Assembly (NCBI GenBank): GCA_029449235.1 | Contig: JANATG010000005.1 | Location: forward strand, 2,356,001-2,420,000 | Direction: 5' to 3' | From: Linnemannia schmuckeri | Taxonomy: Eukaryota; Mortierellomycota; Mortierellomycetes; Mortierellales; Mortierellaceae | Length of the DNA: 64,000 nt | In this document: positions 11,601-24,700 of the stretch, piece after piece | Layout: each line of letters starts with the position of its first letter | Numbering within the stretch: position 1 is the first letter of the stretch | The notes under the pieces: model-generated | The model's database searches: none | The model's input: the letters and a program-made list of their open reading frames with translations, nothing else | What the model was told of the DNA's origin: nothing | Program-made: the position numbers and the translations under genes

Positions 11601-12403
11601 TCCTCCTCGAGGCCTTTCAAGACTACATCAAGCTCTACAACGTCGAAACCCGAATTGAACTGCGTAATAATGCGTGTGCCCTCCTGGGTCATGAAAAGCA
11701 TTCTCAACACGCCGTCCGCCACTTCATTTATCGCCATGCAACACACATTACTCTCAGCGGACCGCGTGGGTTTCAGTGGAGTCCTAGGGTATTTGACGGA
11801 CAGTTCTGTCAACTAAAAGAACTACAGTTTCTTTCTTTCACAGGATACAAAGAGGAGCAATTGCTGCTGACGTGGATACTATCAACAATACGCCGTGAGC
11901 CCCAAGCTCTAGGCGACGAGGCAATTACAGAGTCGGGTCACTCTGGTGTATTCGGCGAGGATGATTTTCTTTTAGAAAGTCCAATGGCAGCTACTACCTT
12001 ACATCAACCCTGTCGACTGAGCAAGCTGTCGTTTTCGTCATGTAGTTTGGACGGTACCCTTTGGTTACAACTTGTCCGATCGATCGACATCATGCCATTA
12101 AGAGAGTTCAAGCTCGATTGGTGCCGAACTTTCACCAACGAACATCTAATCGAATTGTTGAGCAGATGTATCTCGGCCAAGGACACAAGCTTACTCCTTG
12201 CATCCCCTACAAACTCCTCGAAGCCACCATCTATACGTCTGCTTTCAGATCCATGTGCTCTACAAGATCTCAAGGATCGAGAGCATCAGCACCTGCACAT
12301 CACTCTCGTTGGTACACGCGTTACTTCGGATCAGGTCGAGAATGAGAAGGTCAGACTCCGAGAACATGGCGTTGACTGGGTCAAGTTTACTTTTTCAGCA
12401 TAG
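8686..12403 (+). CDS. Intact LRR-family protein, member D (about 1185 aa)
   Basis: Two exons, 8686-8876 and 9037-12403. The intron begins GTAAGA and ends GTTAG, and it is phase 2 (CAG TG|C TAC). The start is the ATG in context caacaATGTCC. Domains: residues 1-85 form a small module (FRQGPDGE, YWDDIRRVYRKALHIKNG, IKYYPGVTLEVV). Residues about 86-155 are Ser/Thr-rich. Residues about 155-290 are coiled-coil (EELKELKQLIQEMKA). Next is a conserved core with YELHEYPIPRLFIVLP, KLYFLCECGDHTK, PTEFFDKYGPYIL, LEGADLRQLDSFL, GNLYRIVTGEGHVKW and VCLDHYREN. The C-terminal 600 residues are LRR-like. I see no NTPase P-loop, signal peptide or convincing membrane segment. The coiled-coil / core / LRR plan resembles intracellular recognition or scaffold proteins, but no function is known to me. 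It is the only unbroken full-length member in the 5' cluster and probably sustains the family function here. Confidence 0.85.
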
Positions 12404-12932
12404 CAGCCTTTTTCTTTCTTTGTAACTGAACGCTTAACTTACACTAATAATAATAATAATAATAATAATAATCATAATAATGCCCAGCAAATGTGAGCAA
12501 GCAAAAGACATTTTGTAAGCTAGATAGCGCAAGACAAGCGGACGGTTCAAAAGGCAGTGAACGAGAACTGGCAGCTCGAGCAGCAACAATAGAGTAATCT
12601 ATGCGCCAGTAGCATTTGGTGCCCTAGCAAGGGACAAAAAACCGACTCTTCGCTCAAAATTTTTCAACAATCTCGAGACTTCCTTCGAACTGCGCTCCAA
12701 GTGAGAACCAATTTATGCCCATGTACAACAATAGAGCATGAACATGCTGCGCTTTTTTTTTTTTTTTTTTTTTTTAGAGAGTATGTATGATACATTTGGT
12801 ATGCAAAGTAACGCCTTGCTTGAGAAAGATAAAGTACATAAAAAAAACGCGAAAAAAACTACGACTATTAAGGAAGAAAACAAATAATCACATCACCTAA
12901 ACCAACAACACACAAAAAATAATAACAGAAAT
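12404..12932. repeat. Convergent intergenic spacer with (TAA)n and a T23 run
   Basis: This is the 3' space between member D and the SMCR8 gene. It holds an imperfect TAA triplet microsatellite at about 12445-12480 and a T23 homopolymer at 12753-12775. I see nothing gene-like. Confidence 0.7.
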
Positions 12933-15900
12933 CTACGGCTCGCCAGACACCGGCATTTTAGGATCCTTGCTTCGCTCATACTCATCCACCATCGTCGCCA
13001 AGTACTAAACGATTGTCAAACGCAACAGGAAGCAACAAGCATTAGTAGTCTAATTGTAGCGATGCACATACTTGCCCACAAAAGAATAAAAAAATCAGAG
13101 AAGAGACATAACTTACAACAACAATAGACCAATCATCAGCTCCAGAGACGCCACCAACCATGTCTCTGACCACAGCTTCCTCTTCCTCAGTCAGGGTCAC
13201 TGTATCTTTCTCCTTTTCCTTGGCCGCTGCCAACTTTTCCATCTCCTTGGCACTGATCTGCGGAGGTTTGCCCTTGCCCGTTGACGAGGTTGTATTATTC
13301 GCCACGGCTGCAATCGCGGACGCCACAATGGGAGAATCAAGTGACCGCCGTCCAAAAGATTCTAGCGACTGTCGGTGGTTAAGATGGGGTCCACTGATGC
13401 TGCCACGACTATGCATGAAGCCTGGTGATCCAATGTCCATGCTCCCAAAATTCTCCATCGATGTCTCATACTCGGTCGCGCTCTCTCTTCCAAGGTCACG
13501 TCGTCGGTCATACTCGCTGTCGTCTACCTCTGAACGAGTCTCTGTAGCCCCCACGCCATTGTTAAGCCCGAGTCCCTTCAACGTAGGTCGGCTTCCAGAG
13601 ATCGAATCCAGGCGCCGCCAGTGATGAACCGCAGCTGGTGATACAAACGTGGGGGAGGTGATCCTTGACGCGTTGGTTGAGGAAACACGACTGCTGCTGT
13701 TACTGCTTACAAGTGTCGCCGTGGTTGCTGTGGTCGGTGTAGGTCGAGAGATAATCCTTGTTGGTTCCTGGGCTGCAATCTCTTCTAGTGTCAATGGGAC
13801 CTCCAGCGGGACTTCTGGTGGGACAATAGACTTGGAGAGACTGGTCAAATCAACGCTCGACTGCGACTGCATAGACGAAAGAGTTCGGACGGTCAGGGCA
13901 GAAATGGTGCTTGGAGGTGCCGATTTAGGTGGCGGTCGTGCAGGGGTTGCGGGCTCAGGATCAGGGTCGCATGGCTCCGGTGGTGATGGCTTGTCTTCCT
14001 GTCCATGATCCTCGTTCAAGTCATCCGATGTGGAGTCCTGATCGCCCTCGCTCATATCCCTCATATGTCCACTAGCACCGTTATGGGCCCCCAATTGCTC
14101 GTCGCCGTCGTAGATCCTGCTTCGCCTCTTCCGCTTTGACTTGAACCAGGCTTTGGCCTTTGCTCTGGTAGAGCCGCGGCGCTTGACGTCTTTGTGGTGA
14201 TTAGAGTCTGACAACTCACGACTGTTTCTAGGACTTCGTTGTACATCTGCGCTCAGACGACCGATGCCTTTGATTGACGTATTCAGCTGACCTGTGGTCT
14301 CCAAGGGTGGGGTGGTAGGACTGGTTACTGTGGCGGAAGGTACAGATCGACCAAACGACATGGCGCGGAATGTGCCAGCGAGACTGCGGAAAGTTGCTGA
14401 AGTCGGGGGTGAGGCAGCAGAGGGTGACTTTGTTGATACATCACTTTTTGTTGTCGATTTAGCACCGTCTCGCCCCGAGGGGATGCGGTCGTGATCGCTG
14501 ATGTGGCCCAGGTGTCGGTGCAGTGACAAAGGTCGCTTGGGTTTCAGCTTCCGCAGTGAAGAGCTCTTCGTCACAGTCGAGTTAGAATCATGAAGTTTAG
14601 AAGCATCCGTGGCATCGTCCTCCACTTCTGCAGGCTGCAAGACATCAAAGTCGCCCGCTTGGTCCCCCAAATACTCCACACTGTCCTCCTTGACATTGAT
14701 GGCCGACTTCTCAGACATGTTGCGTTGCTGAAAAGAGTCTGAATCACTGCTGCTGAAGGCAGCTGCCTTCTCCTTGCTCACATCATACGCGTCATACGTC
14801 GCCTTCCGATCTCTCTCTCTATCCCGTTCCCGATCACGCTCCTTCTCCCGCTCCTTGGATTCTCTGTTGCGACCGGGACTGATATGATGACTGGACGGGT
14901 TCCGTGATCGCCTAGGACTGGACATTCCACTGCTGTTCCGTTTCCTGCGCCCGTTGCTCCCTGAGACACCGTCCATATGGGCATTCGAGTCGGAGCGCCC
15001 AAAAGCCGCGAGAGCAGGATCAATCATCGCCGCACTCTTGGCGCTCCAATAGTCGAACCACTTTTTCCACTTGCGCATGCCCTGAGAGGTGGTATATTGC
15101 ATCGGCCCTCCGCTCTGACTCGACTCGTCTCCTGAAAACTCGGGTCGCCCGCGCTGATGGCTCCTGCTGCTCCGCTCGTAGTAGTGATCGTCCGCAATGT
15201 CGCGCCTGAAACCCTTCCGACCCTGACCATATCCTGAAAATGACTTTTCCATATCCGACGAGTCGTGAGACGAGAGTCCTTCGTTGGCGATACCCGAGTG
15301 CCTGTAGAGTACAGTAGCACCGAGGTTTGTTGACGATAGGTATGCCGAGGTGTTTTTCCGGGATCCACGAGAAAACCCGTTGCTCTTGGGTGTCACCGGC
15401 GAAGGTCGTGAGCTCTGAAAGTTGCTCTGATAAGAAAACGCTTCCCCATCGTCAGAAGCTCCGCTCGAATAGAAAGAATGCAGCCCAGGCGGTGCGAGGA
15501 GCCCTCCTTGATACAGCCTTCCTTGAAAGACGAGATGGTAATAGAGGAACGACTTTAACAGGATATCGAAAAACTTGCCCTCGACAAACGCCATAAAGGA
15601 AGCATCCTCCGAGAACAGCGCCATGTTGCGAAAGACTGACTCCAGCAAGATCCCATCGGTGTACTGTCGTCCGTTGACCCATGTGAGAGTGTCACAGTCC
15701 ACCACACAAATGTCAGCCTCCATGAACTTTGGGTCAATTTTGCTCGAGTCCACGCCAACGATGAAGAACTTCTCCATATCTTCCACCTGTAGCAACCCAT
15801 ATCCCTGGTACCATGGAATGATCCGCCGTTGCTGTTCCATCAATTGCTCCTCCCTTGTTGGGTATCCTGCATGGGGAAGAAAAGTCGCCAAGACAGTCAC

Positions 15901-18900
15901 TAAGGACCGGACCTTCTGCTCGCACTCAGACGATCCCATGATGCAGACTTTTTGCCCACTGAGAAGCGCAAACACAAGATGCTTGGCCAAAGTTGCGTCC
16001 TTCTGAAGTGTGTCTAGGACCAAAGTCGGACATGACATTGCCGGTATTGCTGCTGCTCCGATCAAGCCCATGCTGGTTCCACTCTGTGCTGAGTATCTGT
16101 GTTGTGATCGCCCTAGGTTCCCACCCATCGACGATTCCCCTTGGGACAGTCCTGCACCAAATGCCCACGGAGCCTGCTCTCCAGCACCGTCTGGATGCGC
16201 CGGTGTACCTTTAGCGTGATGTAGCGTCTGCTGCTCCTGATGCCACTCCACGACTCGAGCGGACCGGTCAAGCGGTGTGACGACAAACGCTTCCCGAATA
16301 GGTGTATCGGTATGAGTGGCCATCCCTGTTGCTGCAGTGAAAAAAGACGCAGCATCGTCCAAGGAATCGTATCCAGTTTGCTCGTCGTCCGCATCATCCG
16401 CATACATGGGCTGACCCGGTCGAAGCTCTCCTACTACATTCTCGTCCTGCGCCATCGCAGAACGTTCAGTTGTCTGAACAGGTAGTACTTCCTGCATCGA
16501 TATGCCATCATCTGAATGCGCGCCTGCAGTTGATATCCCTCGTAATAGCTCCACCAACGGCACTGGTGCTTCTTCATGTTGCGTTGGACGTGCCGTTGCC
16601 CTGTTGAAGTGAAATTAATTGTTAGTCAAACAGTACTAAGCTATTCGTACGCAAGCGCATAGGCACATTGAGGTAAATGCAAATGTGACGCACCTGTTAA
16701 ACTCTGGATTCCGGAAATTGATCATGAACCTAAAAATGCCAATTAATATGCGTGTGAATTTTGATGACAAGTATTATTTGTGACATCCATCCTGAAACAA
16801 AGCTGCATTTGGCACATACTTTTGCCCTATCGTCAGAGCAGCCGCGGTAGGATCTACATTGTAACAGGCGATACAGAAAAGATATCAGATATACCAGGGT
16901 GCAACTATCAAGCGATCAAAACTGCCTCTCTCACCTACTTACGCATACGCTTCAGGTTGTCGGCAGCTTGGCCAAGGAATGGAGCATCCGCCTGAAACTC
17001 TTTTAGAATATCCTTAATCTTCTTGATGCCCAAGTGGAACTGAATCGACGAGTTCCAGACCATGGTCGCGACACAGAGTTCCCGGAGCGGCCTGAACACA
17101 ACCTCATCGCGAAATATGGGGTACAACGTCGTCACATACTGTGCTTCATACTCTGGTGTCTCGTACATTATCGAGTCATAGTCCGAGACAACAGAGTTCT
17201 TCCTAGACTGTTCCTGTTGAAGACCAAGGAGGTGAGGCAAAGGCGCAGATAGACTCTCGCCCATCGTCCCCGAAGCATCTAGAATTCGTGATGGACCAAG
17301 GACGCTCGAAGTAGAGTTTTTGTGCCGAATCCTGGGTCCTGGTCGTGATGTTGCTCCCAAAAACAACGATGGGTCTACTGCACCTGCCCGACTTGCCGCC
17401 AGCATCGCAAGGTTTTCTGACGAGTTCATAGGCGAGAGGTCGGAAAGTGGTGCCACTGGCTGTGGCCCATCGTGCCCATCATCCGCGTGCCCCAATAATG
17501 GTTGTCCGTCGATAGAATAGTGTTCGAGTGTGCTGATAATGAGGGTCGCTGTCTCAATGGCATCCTTGATCGACTCCAGGTCGTCCTTTTGTTGCTCCGT
17601 CATTCCTGGCCCTTCAGACTTTTCTGTCAACTCTGAGAGCTCTGGCGACGAAGGCGTAAGGGTATTTTGACTGACTGCTGATGTTAGAGTCTCTTTGGGT
17701 GGAGAAGAGTTCGCAGATTCAGAGTACCCTGGAGCATCGGATGGCGATTCTGAGAGGAGGTTGTTGGTGTAGTTCAAATCCCGCAGCCTCTTTGTAAGAT
17801 CCTGCCTGAATAACGTATAGTTTCCAGTCTTGAAGTAAAGGGCCGCCTTCCTGAATTTCTGTCTCATCTCCTCATACTGCGATAGAATCTTGTGCGGGTC
17901 TCGCGTGATGTATGACATGCAAAATGGTCGCACAAAGCCTCGTGCGTTGATGTCGAAAAGTGTGAAATGGTGGACCTATGGGCCAGCGAGTGATGATTTT
18001 TGGAGGAGGAGGAAGTCAATGACCCACGAAGGGTGAGAGACATATTGTCGATATCGATTTCCTAGATGGCGTCAAGCGGTTGACTTACATATGCCCAGTA
18101 GCCCTTTTCGACGTCGCTGACATGGACCTCAATATCTTCAGGAATGTGAAATCCTCCCGATCTAAGAAAAAAAAAGCATCGATGCACCATGGCAACATAG
18201 TTGTTAGCAACCAGAGGCATTCAGAGAAAAGGAAAGATGGAAGAAGTATTCTTTTGCAATCCCTTTCTTGCAGCTCCTCCTTGAAGCTCCTAAATATCCT
18301 CGACGATGATGAAAAACAAAAGCCAAAGCAAGCAAGCTTGAACCAAGAGGCAGACATTCAGTCTTCCTGCATACAAAGAGATGGACGACTTACGATTCTC
18401 TCTGCTGCTGGTCGACCGAAGTAATCCGGAGTACAAACTCGTGTACATCAAAGAGATCCTCGTTATCGTTATCCTGACTGCCGTTTCCGTTGGGACTCAG
18501 GGTCGAGTTGCTGGTTTCAGAATGATTGTATGAATGCTTTCCAGAAGACTCTTGTGATCGCTGCTTGTGCGAAGAATACGAGTCGCGAGTCAGGTCCACG
18601 ATATTATCTGGGATGGTCATCACCGCACGAGGACCCTCCAGTTCTGAAAACTCGGAGATGAGGACAAAATCGGGTAGATTGGCACTCTTCTTGGCGAGCC
18701 ACCAGCAACCCGTGGGTGGGTCCATACTCAAGACCGATTTTTGTTGCTCCTTTTGTTGCTGCTGCCCCTTGAATCCAAGACCTGTCCCATCCAGCGTTGA
18801 CTGTCCTTTGAGACCATGAGCAAGTGAATCCAGAGTGGCGCCCTTGCCAGAGACGTGTCGACCTGCTGAACCCATCATGGGCGAGCTCGTCTCAGAAAGA

Positions 18901-19187
18901 GACCCCACACCAGGTGTGCGCTGGTGAAGGCGTGAGCTCGTCGAGGCAGGGAATGGGCTTGTATTGGTCGTTTCAAAGTGCGGGGTGGACGAAGTAGAGT
19001 CTATCTGCGAGGTCGACGCGGATCTTGGGAGCTGTGCTGGGTTGGGCAAGGATGGCTGTTGTTGGGTTGCTGTTGAAGTTGTAACAGCAGGTGGTGAGCT
19101 TGCGGGAGGTGGGGAGGCCATGGCTGAGGAGTCGAGGTCTTCATAGTTGTTCTCAAGTGCTTCAGGGAATGCTGTCCAGTTGAACAT
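12933..19187 (-). CDS. SMCR8: SMCR8 orthologue (longin + DENN protein), about 1841 aa
   Basis: Seven exons, all with GT..AG borders and consistent phases: 18394-19187, 18089-18161, 16943-17975, 16820-16853, 16694-16729, 13117-16600, 12933-13004. The N-terminal longin part has LPDFVLISEFSELEGPRAV, followed by FDVHEFVLRITSVD, WAYVHHFTLFDINARGFVRP and YFKTGNY..KRLRDLNYT. These match the animal SMCR8 pattern (DFILISEFSEQVGP, RGFVRPFCMAYI, LKTGNR..KLKDLDYT). The C-terminal DENN half resumes with FALLSGQKVCIMGSSE, VLATFLPHAGYPT and LLKSFLYYHLVF. A disordered insert of some 700 residues, with RERDRERDRE and Ser-rich runs, follows the DENN block. In animals SMCR8 pairs with C9orf72 and WDR41, acts as a GAP for small GTPases and controls autophagy and lysosome signalling; whether that complex exists here is inference. 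The protein is about twice the length of human SMCR8 because of linkers. FLCN is the alternative family, but the motifs favour SMCR8. Confidence 0.88.
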
Positions 19188-20544
19188 TGTCTTGCAAAGA
19201 GACCGTGCTTGTTGTTGCTGTTTCGGTGACGAAGGGAGGAAGGATCGAAGAGAAGGAGTCTCGCCAATTCAACGTGGGAATGTCAGTCGAGTGTGGTTAC
19301 CCAATGTTCGTAGCGACTTGTCTTCTTTTAGCTGGATTCCTAACTGAGCGATGGGCAAGAGGGGATGAAAGAAGGGAGAGGTAGGCGGGAACTGTGTACA
19401 AGACGCGTTGACGTAGAAAGAGTGTGATGTGGAGAAGCAGAGAGTATGGGGCGTGTCTGGCGCAACAACAGGGTGAAAGTGTGAGAGAAAGGGCTATTCC
19501 AACATGGCCTCGCGAGTTGGTGGCTACTCCTGCACGCGGGGGAAAGCACAAGTGTGTCTATGTGTAAAGAAAGCTTGTTGATTGGAGGTCGAAAAAGAGG
19601 GTGTGTTGGCGGATGTAGAAAAGGGGGATAGAGAGGATGATCGCAGGGAGGAGGAGGATGCCGGGAAGCCGTGTGGAGACCAAAGTGACAGAAGGGGAGT
19701 TTGGGGGGGGGGAAGGGGGAGTGACGAGGGGCGGATGAGAAGTGTTAAAAGAGGACAGGCACAGATCGACTTACAACTTGCACAAGAGTCTCTGTGGTTT
19801 GCCTGTTAGGGGCCAGAAAAATGATCACATGACTAAAAGGCGCAATATCAACTGCTGATAAATGATAAACGGTGGTCTATCCAGCTTGGCGCCTTTTGTT
19901 AAAGACCTTATCGGTCTCACTTCATCATTGATAATCGAAACTGTAGCAAACAACCTCCCAAAGTTCACTCACCAAAGATTATAGGATAAAGCATTCATTG
20001 ACCAACATTGACAAACCGTCACCATACCACACTGAGGTTGAGAGGAAAGAAGGATTCTTTCCCATTTTTGAAAAACGAGCAAAATTATCCGATGGTTCCA
20101 GACCCCAACCAAGGATCCTTCTAGGAGGTCTCTACCAACCCCAGATCTCAGCACTAATTGGCATCGCTCAAGCAGGAAAATGTGGCGCTTGCCGTCACGT
20201 CCCAATGATGCCAAGAGCTCTCTTCTTCCGCTCTCTTCAAACCATTGATGAACACAACACAACGAATAAGGATGAGGCTGTGCGTCATTTCCTTCTCTCC
20301 TCCCCTTCTTGGCGGTGGCCGGTGCGACTCCAAATCTCCAAAACGGGATTGGATGACTGCTTTTCTTTCCATCGACTTTAATGCTCCCTAAAAAAAAGTA
20401 TTTAAAAGCCTCAAACTGTCAACTCTTTTTTTTTCCCTTAACTAATTCTCTCAACAAGCATTTCCCTTGCAGGCGCATTAAGGACATATAAAAAACAACA
20501 CAGCCCAACCAACAGCAGCCATCACCCGACCAGAACAACAAAAA
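19188..20544. promoter_or_regulatory. Divergent promoter region of SMCR8 and the 302-aa gene
   Basis: About 1.36 kb with no supported gene. It contains GA-rich stretches (19590-19740) with a G-run near 19700, and a CT-rich leader (20410-20544) directly before the ATG of the plus-strand gene. The minus-strand side is CT-rich from 19340 to 19440, as expected for a leader of SMCR8. Confidence 0.45.
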
Positions 20545-21561
20545 ATGTTCAACTGGATAAAATCCCCTACGTTGCCAGACACAATCGAGACCCAAGCCTT
20601 CCGCTCCATCTCGGGCGGCCCCATCTTCCGAATCAATACCCTTAACGACCGTACCCATCGGATGAAACTCGTCCCCTGGGAAGATATCCTCGAAATCTTC
20701 CCTAACGCTATCTACCTCCGTGATGCGAATGGAATCGTCATGCCTGCTCGTGATCACCTTTCAAAGAGGTATACCTCTTTTTCCTTCCTTTTTACTTTTT
20801 GATCGCTATTGGGTTACATCGCTTATGCTCAGAGTGATGGTAATACTGACTCGTTTACTTTTTGCAATGATAAAAGGATATCACCGAAATCAATCAAACT
20901 GCAAGCAGACGTCGTCCTCGAAGTTGTATCAAGCCACGATTTACCGCCAACCTCTGCACGTCCCGAGAACATCACTACAACCAACGATGATCACATCCAA
21001 CAGTCCCCACCTAGTACAGGAATCACAGGAGGAAGAACATCCGCCTCTTCTGTATCGCGAGGATCCACAGACTTCGAACCACGATCCATCTCTTCAGCAA
21101 CGAGTAGCATAAGGGCGTCTTCCGAAAGCGCGCACGCTCATACCCATACCCCAAAGTACTCTTCAGAATCCGCACGGAAACAGTCTCAGGAAGCAACGCC
21201 TAGAGCACTATCATCAGTAGCAGCAGCGACAACAACGGCAACTAATAATGATGACGATGAAGACGACTGGTCACCGTTCCAGGCAAACTCTGCAGCAACC
21301 TTCTCAGCTCCACAAACTCTCGCCATTCCAGAACCCACTTCTACAACAACGCATACCACTCGTCCACATACGCACGCGCAAGCGCCCTTATCAACAACAA
21401 CAAATGTAGGAAGAGATGAAGGATTGGACCAACACGGAATAATGGCTTCAAACGACATTCTTCGGCAAGAAATGATCCACCGGTTAGAACTCCTCTCTGC
21501 AGAACAGGAAGAGCGTCTCAACCTCATCCTTACCGCATGCCGAAACCGACCCCATCGCTAA
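20545..21561 (+). CDS. 302-aa protein with the LRR-family N-terminal module, Ser/Thr-rich tail
   Basis: Two exons, 20545-20768 and 20877-21561. The intron (GTATAC..AAAAG) is phase 2. Residues 1-95 carry VPWEDILEIFPNAIYLRDAN and IKLQADVVLEVV, which align with YWDDIRRVYRKALHIKNG and IKYYPGVTLEVV of the protein at 8686. From the shared Trp to the codon split by the intron there are 31 residues in both proteins with no gap, and both introns are phase 2. Residues about 100-270 are Ser/Thr/His-rich and probably disordered. The last 35 residues are helical (LRQEMIHRLELLSAEQEERL) and could dimerise. There is no catalytic motif. It looks like the free-standing module of the LRR family. Function unknown. 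The gene is convergent with NOL11, with a 167-bp gap. Confidence 0.85.
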
Positions 21562-21728
21562 GGAAAATCGTTATTTCCTCCCATTGGCACTAATAAACGC
21601 ACGAGACATTTATGGAATTACGATAAAAAAATGCAATAGTGTATGATTTAATATGAAAAAAATGCTTCTGTTTCCCTCCTCTCCAAACTCTAAATGATGG
21701 CAACTTCCCCACCTGGGAAAGAAACCGT

Positions 21729-24700
21729 TTACAGATGAATAATCTCGACGGCATAGTCCTGAATACCCTCGCCACCAACCCACTTGCGCCTCCTTCTCTT
21801 GTCGTTGGGTCCACCATGTGAAGTTGATGGATCAGCAGCGTTAGCAGCAGCAGCGGGTGTATCCTTCTTGCGGGCCATCGACTCGTGATGCTTGCGATCA
21901 AACAGTCCCAATGCTCCCCGAAGACTCTGCTCCAACAGGTTTGATGCCTCGGCCTCACGTTGGATCGCCTCCTGGATCGTCTTCAAGACCGGGTGCAGAT
22001 GAGGTGACAGAATGAGCGAGGGGAAGTGAACATCCAAAATCAATGTCGTCATATCAACCAACTAATACAATGAGGTAGAATAAAAAGGTTAACAACATAT
22101 CTACTTGAATATAAGTACAATCACAAAACTGTACACATAAAGCAAGACGTACCAGAGCGTAACCGGGAAGACCGCCGGGGAGCTGCTTCTTGTCGGGGCG
22201 CTGGTTCTGGTGACCGAGTCCTCCACGTTGGTCCCAGATAATGATCCATTCCTTCAAGATCTCCAGAATAATGGCCAGCTCCTCTACCGTAAACCGCTTG
22301 ATTGCCTGCTGCATAAAGACATCGTTCCTGGGCGCAACCATGATGGTGTTCAAGAACGAAGCAACGTTCGGTACTGAGATCGACGTCTTTGTCGTTGTTG
22401 CTGCTGCTGAGGATTGTTGCTTGTTAAGTCCGATCACCTGCTTCATCATCACAACCATGTCCATCTCGGGAATATCATACAGCTTCTGCAAAGCCAACTC
22501 GAGCAATGGCCACTGCTCACGCTCCATCAGTCCAAGGGCAATACCACCCTCTCCAGCGCCAGGATTCGAGTTACCGACCAGCTGGTTCTTGATCAGGTAC
22601 TCTACCACCTTAGCGGGCCAGAAGCTCATATCAGGCTGACCGTTGGCCAATGTAGCAAAGCAGCGTCCAACAACCGTCGTCAGGAAATGGTGAGACAACT
22701 CTGGCAGAGGAGCATGCTTGCGTCCGACACGCAAAAGACGACGGTCTCCCTTGTACTTCTTCGCTGCTGCAGCCTCGATCCTGCGCCACGTCTCAATAGC
22801 CTTCTGATTGGCCTCCCGCTTGGTGCGCTCCTCGTACTCATCCACCTCATACTCGTCCTCCTCCTCGACATCGGCCTCGTCATGCTTCTCCTCGTCTGAG
22901 CTCAGAACGATCACTTCCTCGTCATCCTCATCCTCGTCCGAAGATGACTCTGATGACGATCCGCCAGCACCTTCCTCCTCTGTGTGTGCCTTTTTGTCGT
23001 CCTTAGTCTCCTTGGTCTCCTTGGCTGCCTTTGCTGCTGCCTTGGCGGCCTTCTTCGCCTTCTTGCTTGAGGGAGCCTCGGCGACAGTCTTGGCCACTGG
23101 CTCGGTATCGACATCCATATCCTGAGAAGTCTTGACTTTGTTAGCCTTCCACTCCTGCTCGGCCTGAACAGCCGCCTTGACCTTCTCTCCGTCCACATTG
23201 TGACGTGCCAAGCGGTCCGAAACAGCATCAGCGGTCTGGTGCTCGACGTGATTGAAAAAAACTTTCTCAAAATCCTGAACAGTCGAAGTCTTGGACTCGG
23301 AGGCCAAAGAAGCCAAAGCTGTCCTCTCAGCAGACTGTGCAGCATTTAACTGCTTGTCCAGATCAGCCCCTGCATTCAATAAGTCCTTGCCCTTGACGAT
23401 TGTAGCCAAACCGGAGGGTGTCAGTAGCGAGGTCGTCGTCAAAGTGTAGGCATCCTGAGCAAGAATCGATCCTTGCTGTCCCAAGAAAGGCGCAGTGTCC
23501 CTCATCTTGCCCATAGCTCCCAAAAGCGACATGGGCTCGGCATAGAAGGGGCAAAGATAGACTTCAGATTTGATGGTGGTGTTGATAAGAGTCGAGATCG
23601 TCATAACCAACGTCGAGTCAGGAAGGAGGGCGAGCTGGCAGGTGGTATTCTGAGCAGTAAAGTTTCCAGGTACGACATGCTTTGCTTGAAGTGTTCCGTA
23701 CTGGATATCCCAAATGGTCAATGTGTGTTCTGCCTTGCCTATCGTTTGATAAAAATCAATCGATCCCACGGGTTAGAATATGCACGATCGCGCAGTCACT
23801 GACAATGTCGTTACTTTTCAAATTGAAGCGCAACGTACCGTTGATCTGGTGAATTCCGGCAACTGCGAGGTAGTTGTCACCCAAAGCGACGGCATCAACA
23901 CGGTCAACCTTGGAGTCCATGACGGTAGCAACCTTTGCGCCCTTTTTTCCTGCCTTGGCAGCTGGCGCTGGTGCGGACGAAGCGGCGTATCCAGGAAGAG
24001 GCAAAGTCAATGTCTCACGTGCAGAGAGAGCGTGGTTGCCGGGTGTCACCTCAAAGTTGTAGACCTTCAAATGTCCGTCAGCAGCTATCAAACATAAGTT
24101 GGAATAAAAGTGATTAGTGTATGCCGGACTTGCTGTTCCATATACTCTCTCTGTCATGCAATCGCCTTTTCGTTTGGTCCGCAATCGGTAAAAAATGGTG
24201 CTTACTCAAGAATGAGAACTGTCCAGTCTTGACATCAAAGGCAAATCCAGAGGCTCCAGGTGCAGTCTCAAGCTCCACAGATCCAAATGTCGAGAATCCA
24301 CGGTGCTCCTCGTTGACGTAGGAGAGTGTGACGGTGAGCTTGTCGTTGGCAGACTCGACAATGGTCATAATAACAAGGGTTTGGCGAGCAAGGGCATTAG
24401 AAGAGATCCATGAACCAGTTGTGTTGAAAGACGATGCCCACACCATGTTTCCTGTGTTGTCCTGAGCAAGGGTAGTATCCTTTTTATCTTTCTTGCTAGC
24501 CTTGGTTGTAGTAGTAGTGGTGGTTGGTGCTATCAAGAGCTCCTTGGTGTTGATGACTCTCTTCAAATCTCCTGTAACAAGCGATATGCTTGCATCCGCG
24601 TTGGCCAAAATGATGTGGTTGGGAAGCAACGCCGAAACAAACAGTTGGTGAATCTTGTGGTCAAACTATATTTGTATACAGAGACATTGAAATGTTAGCA

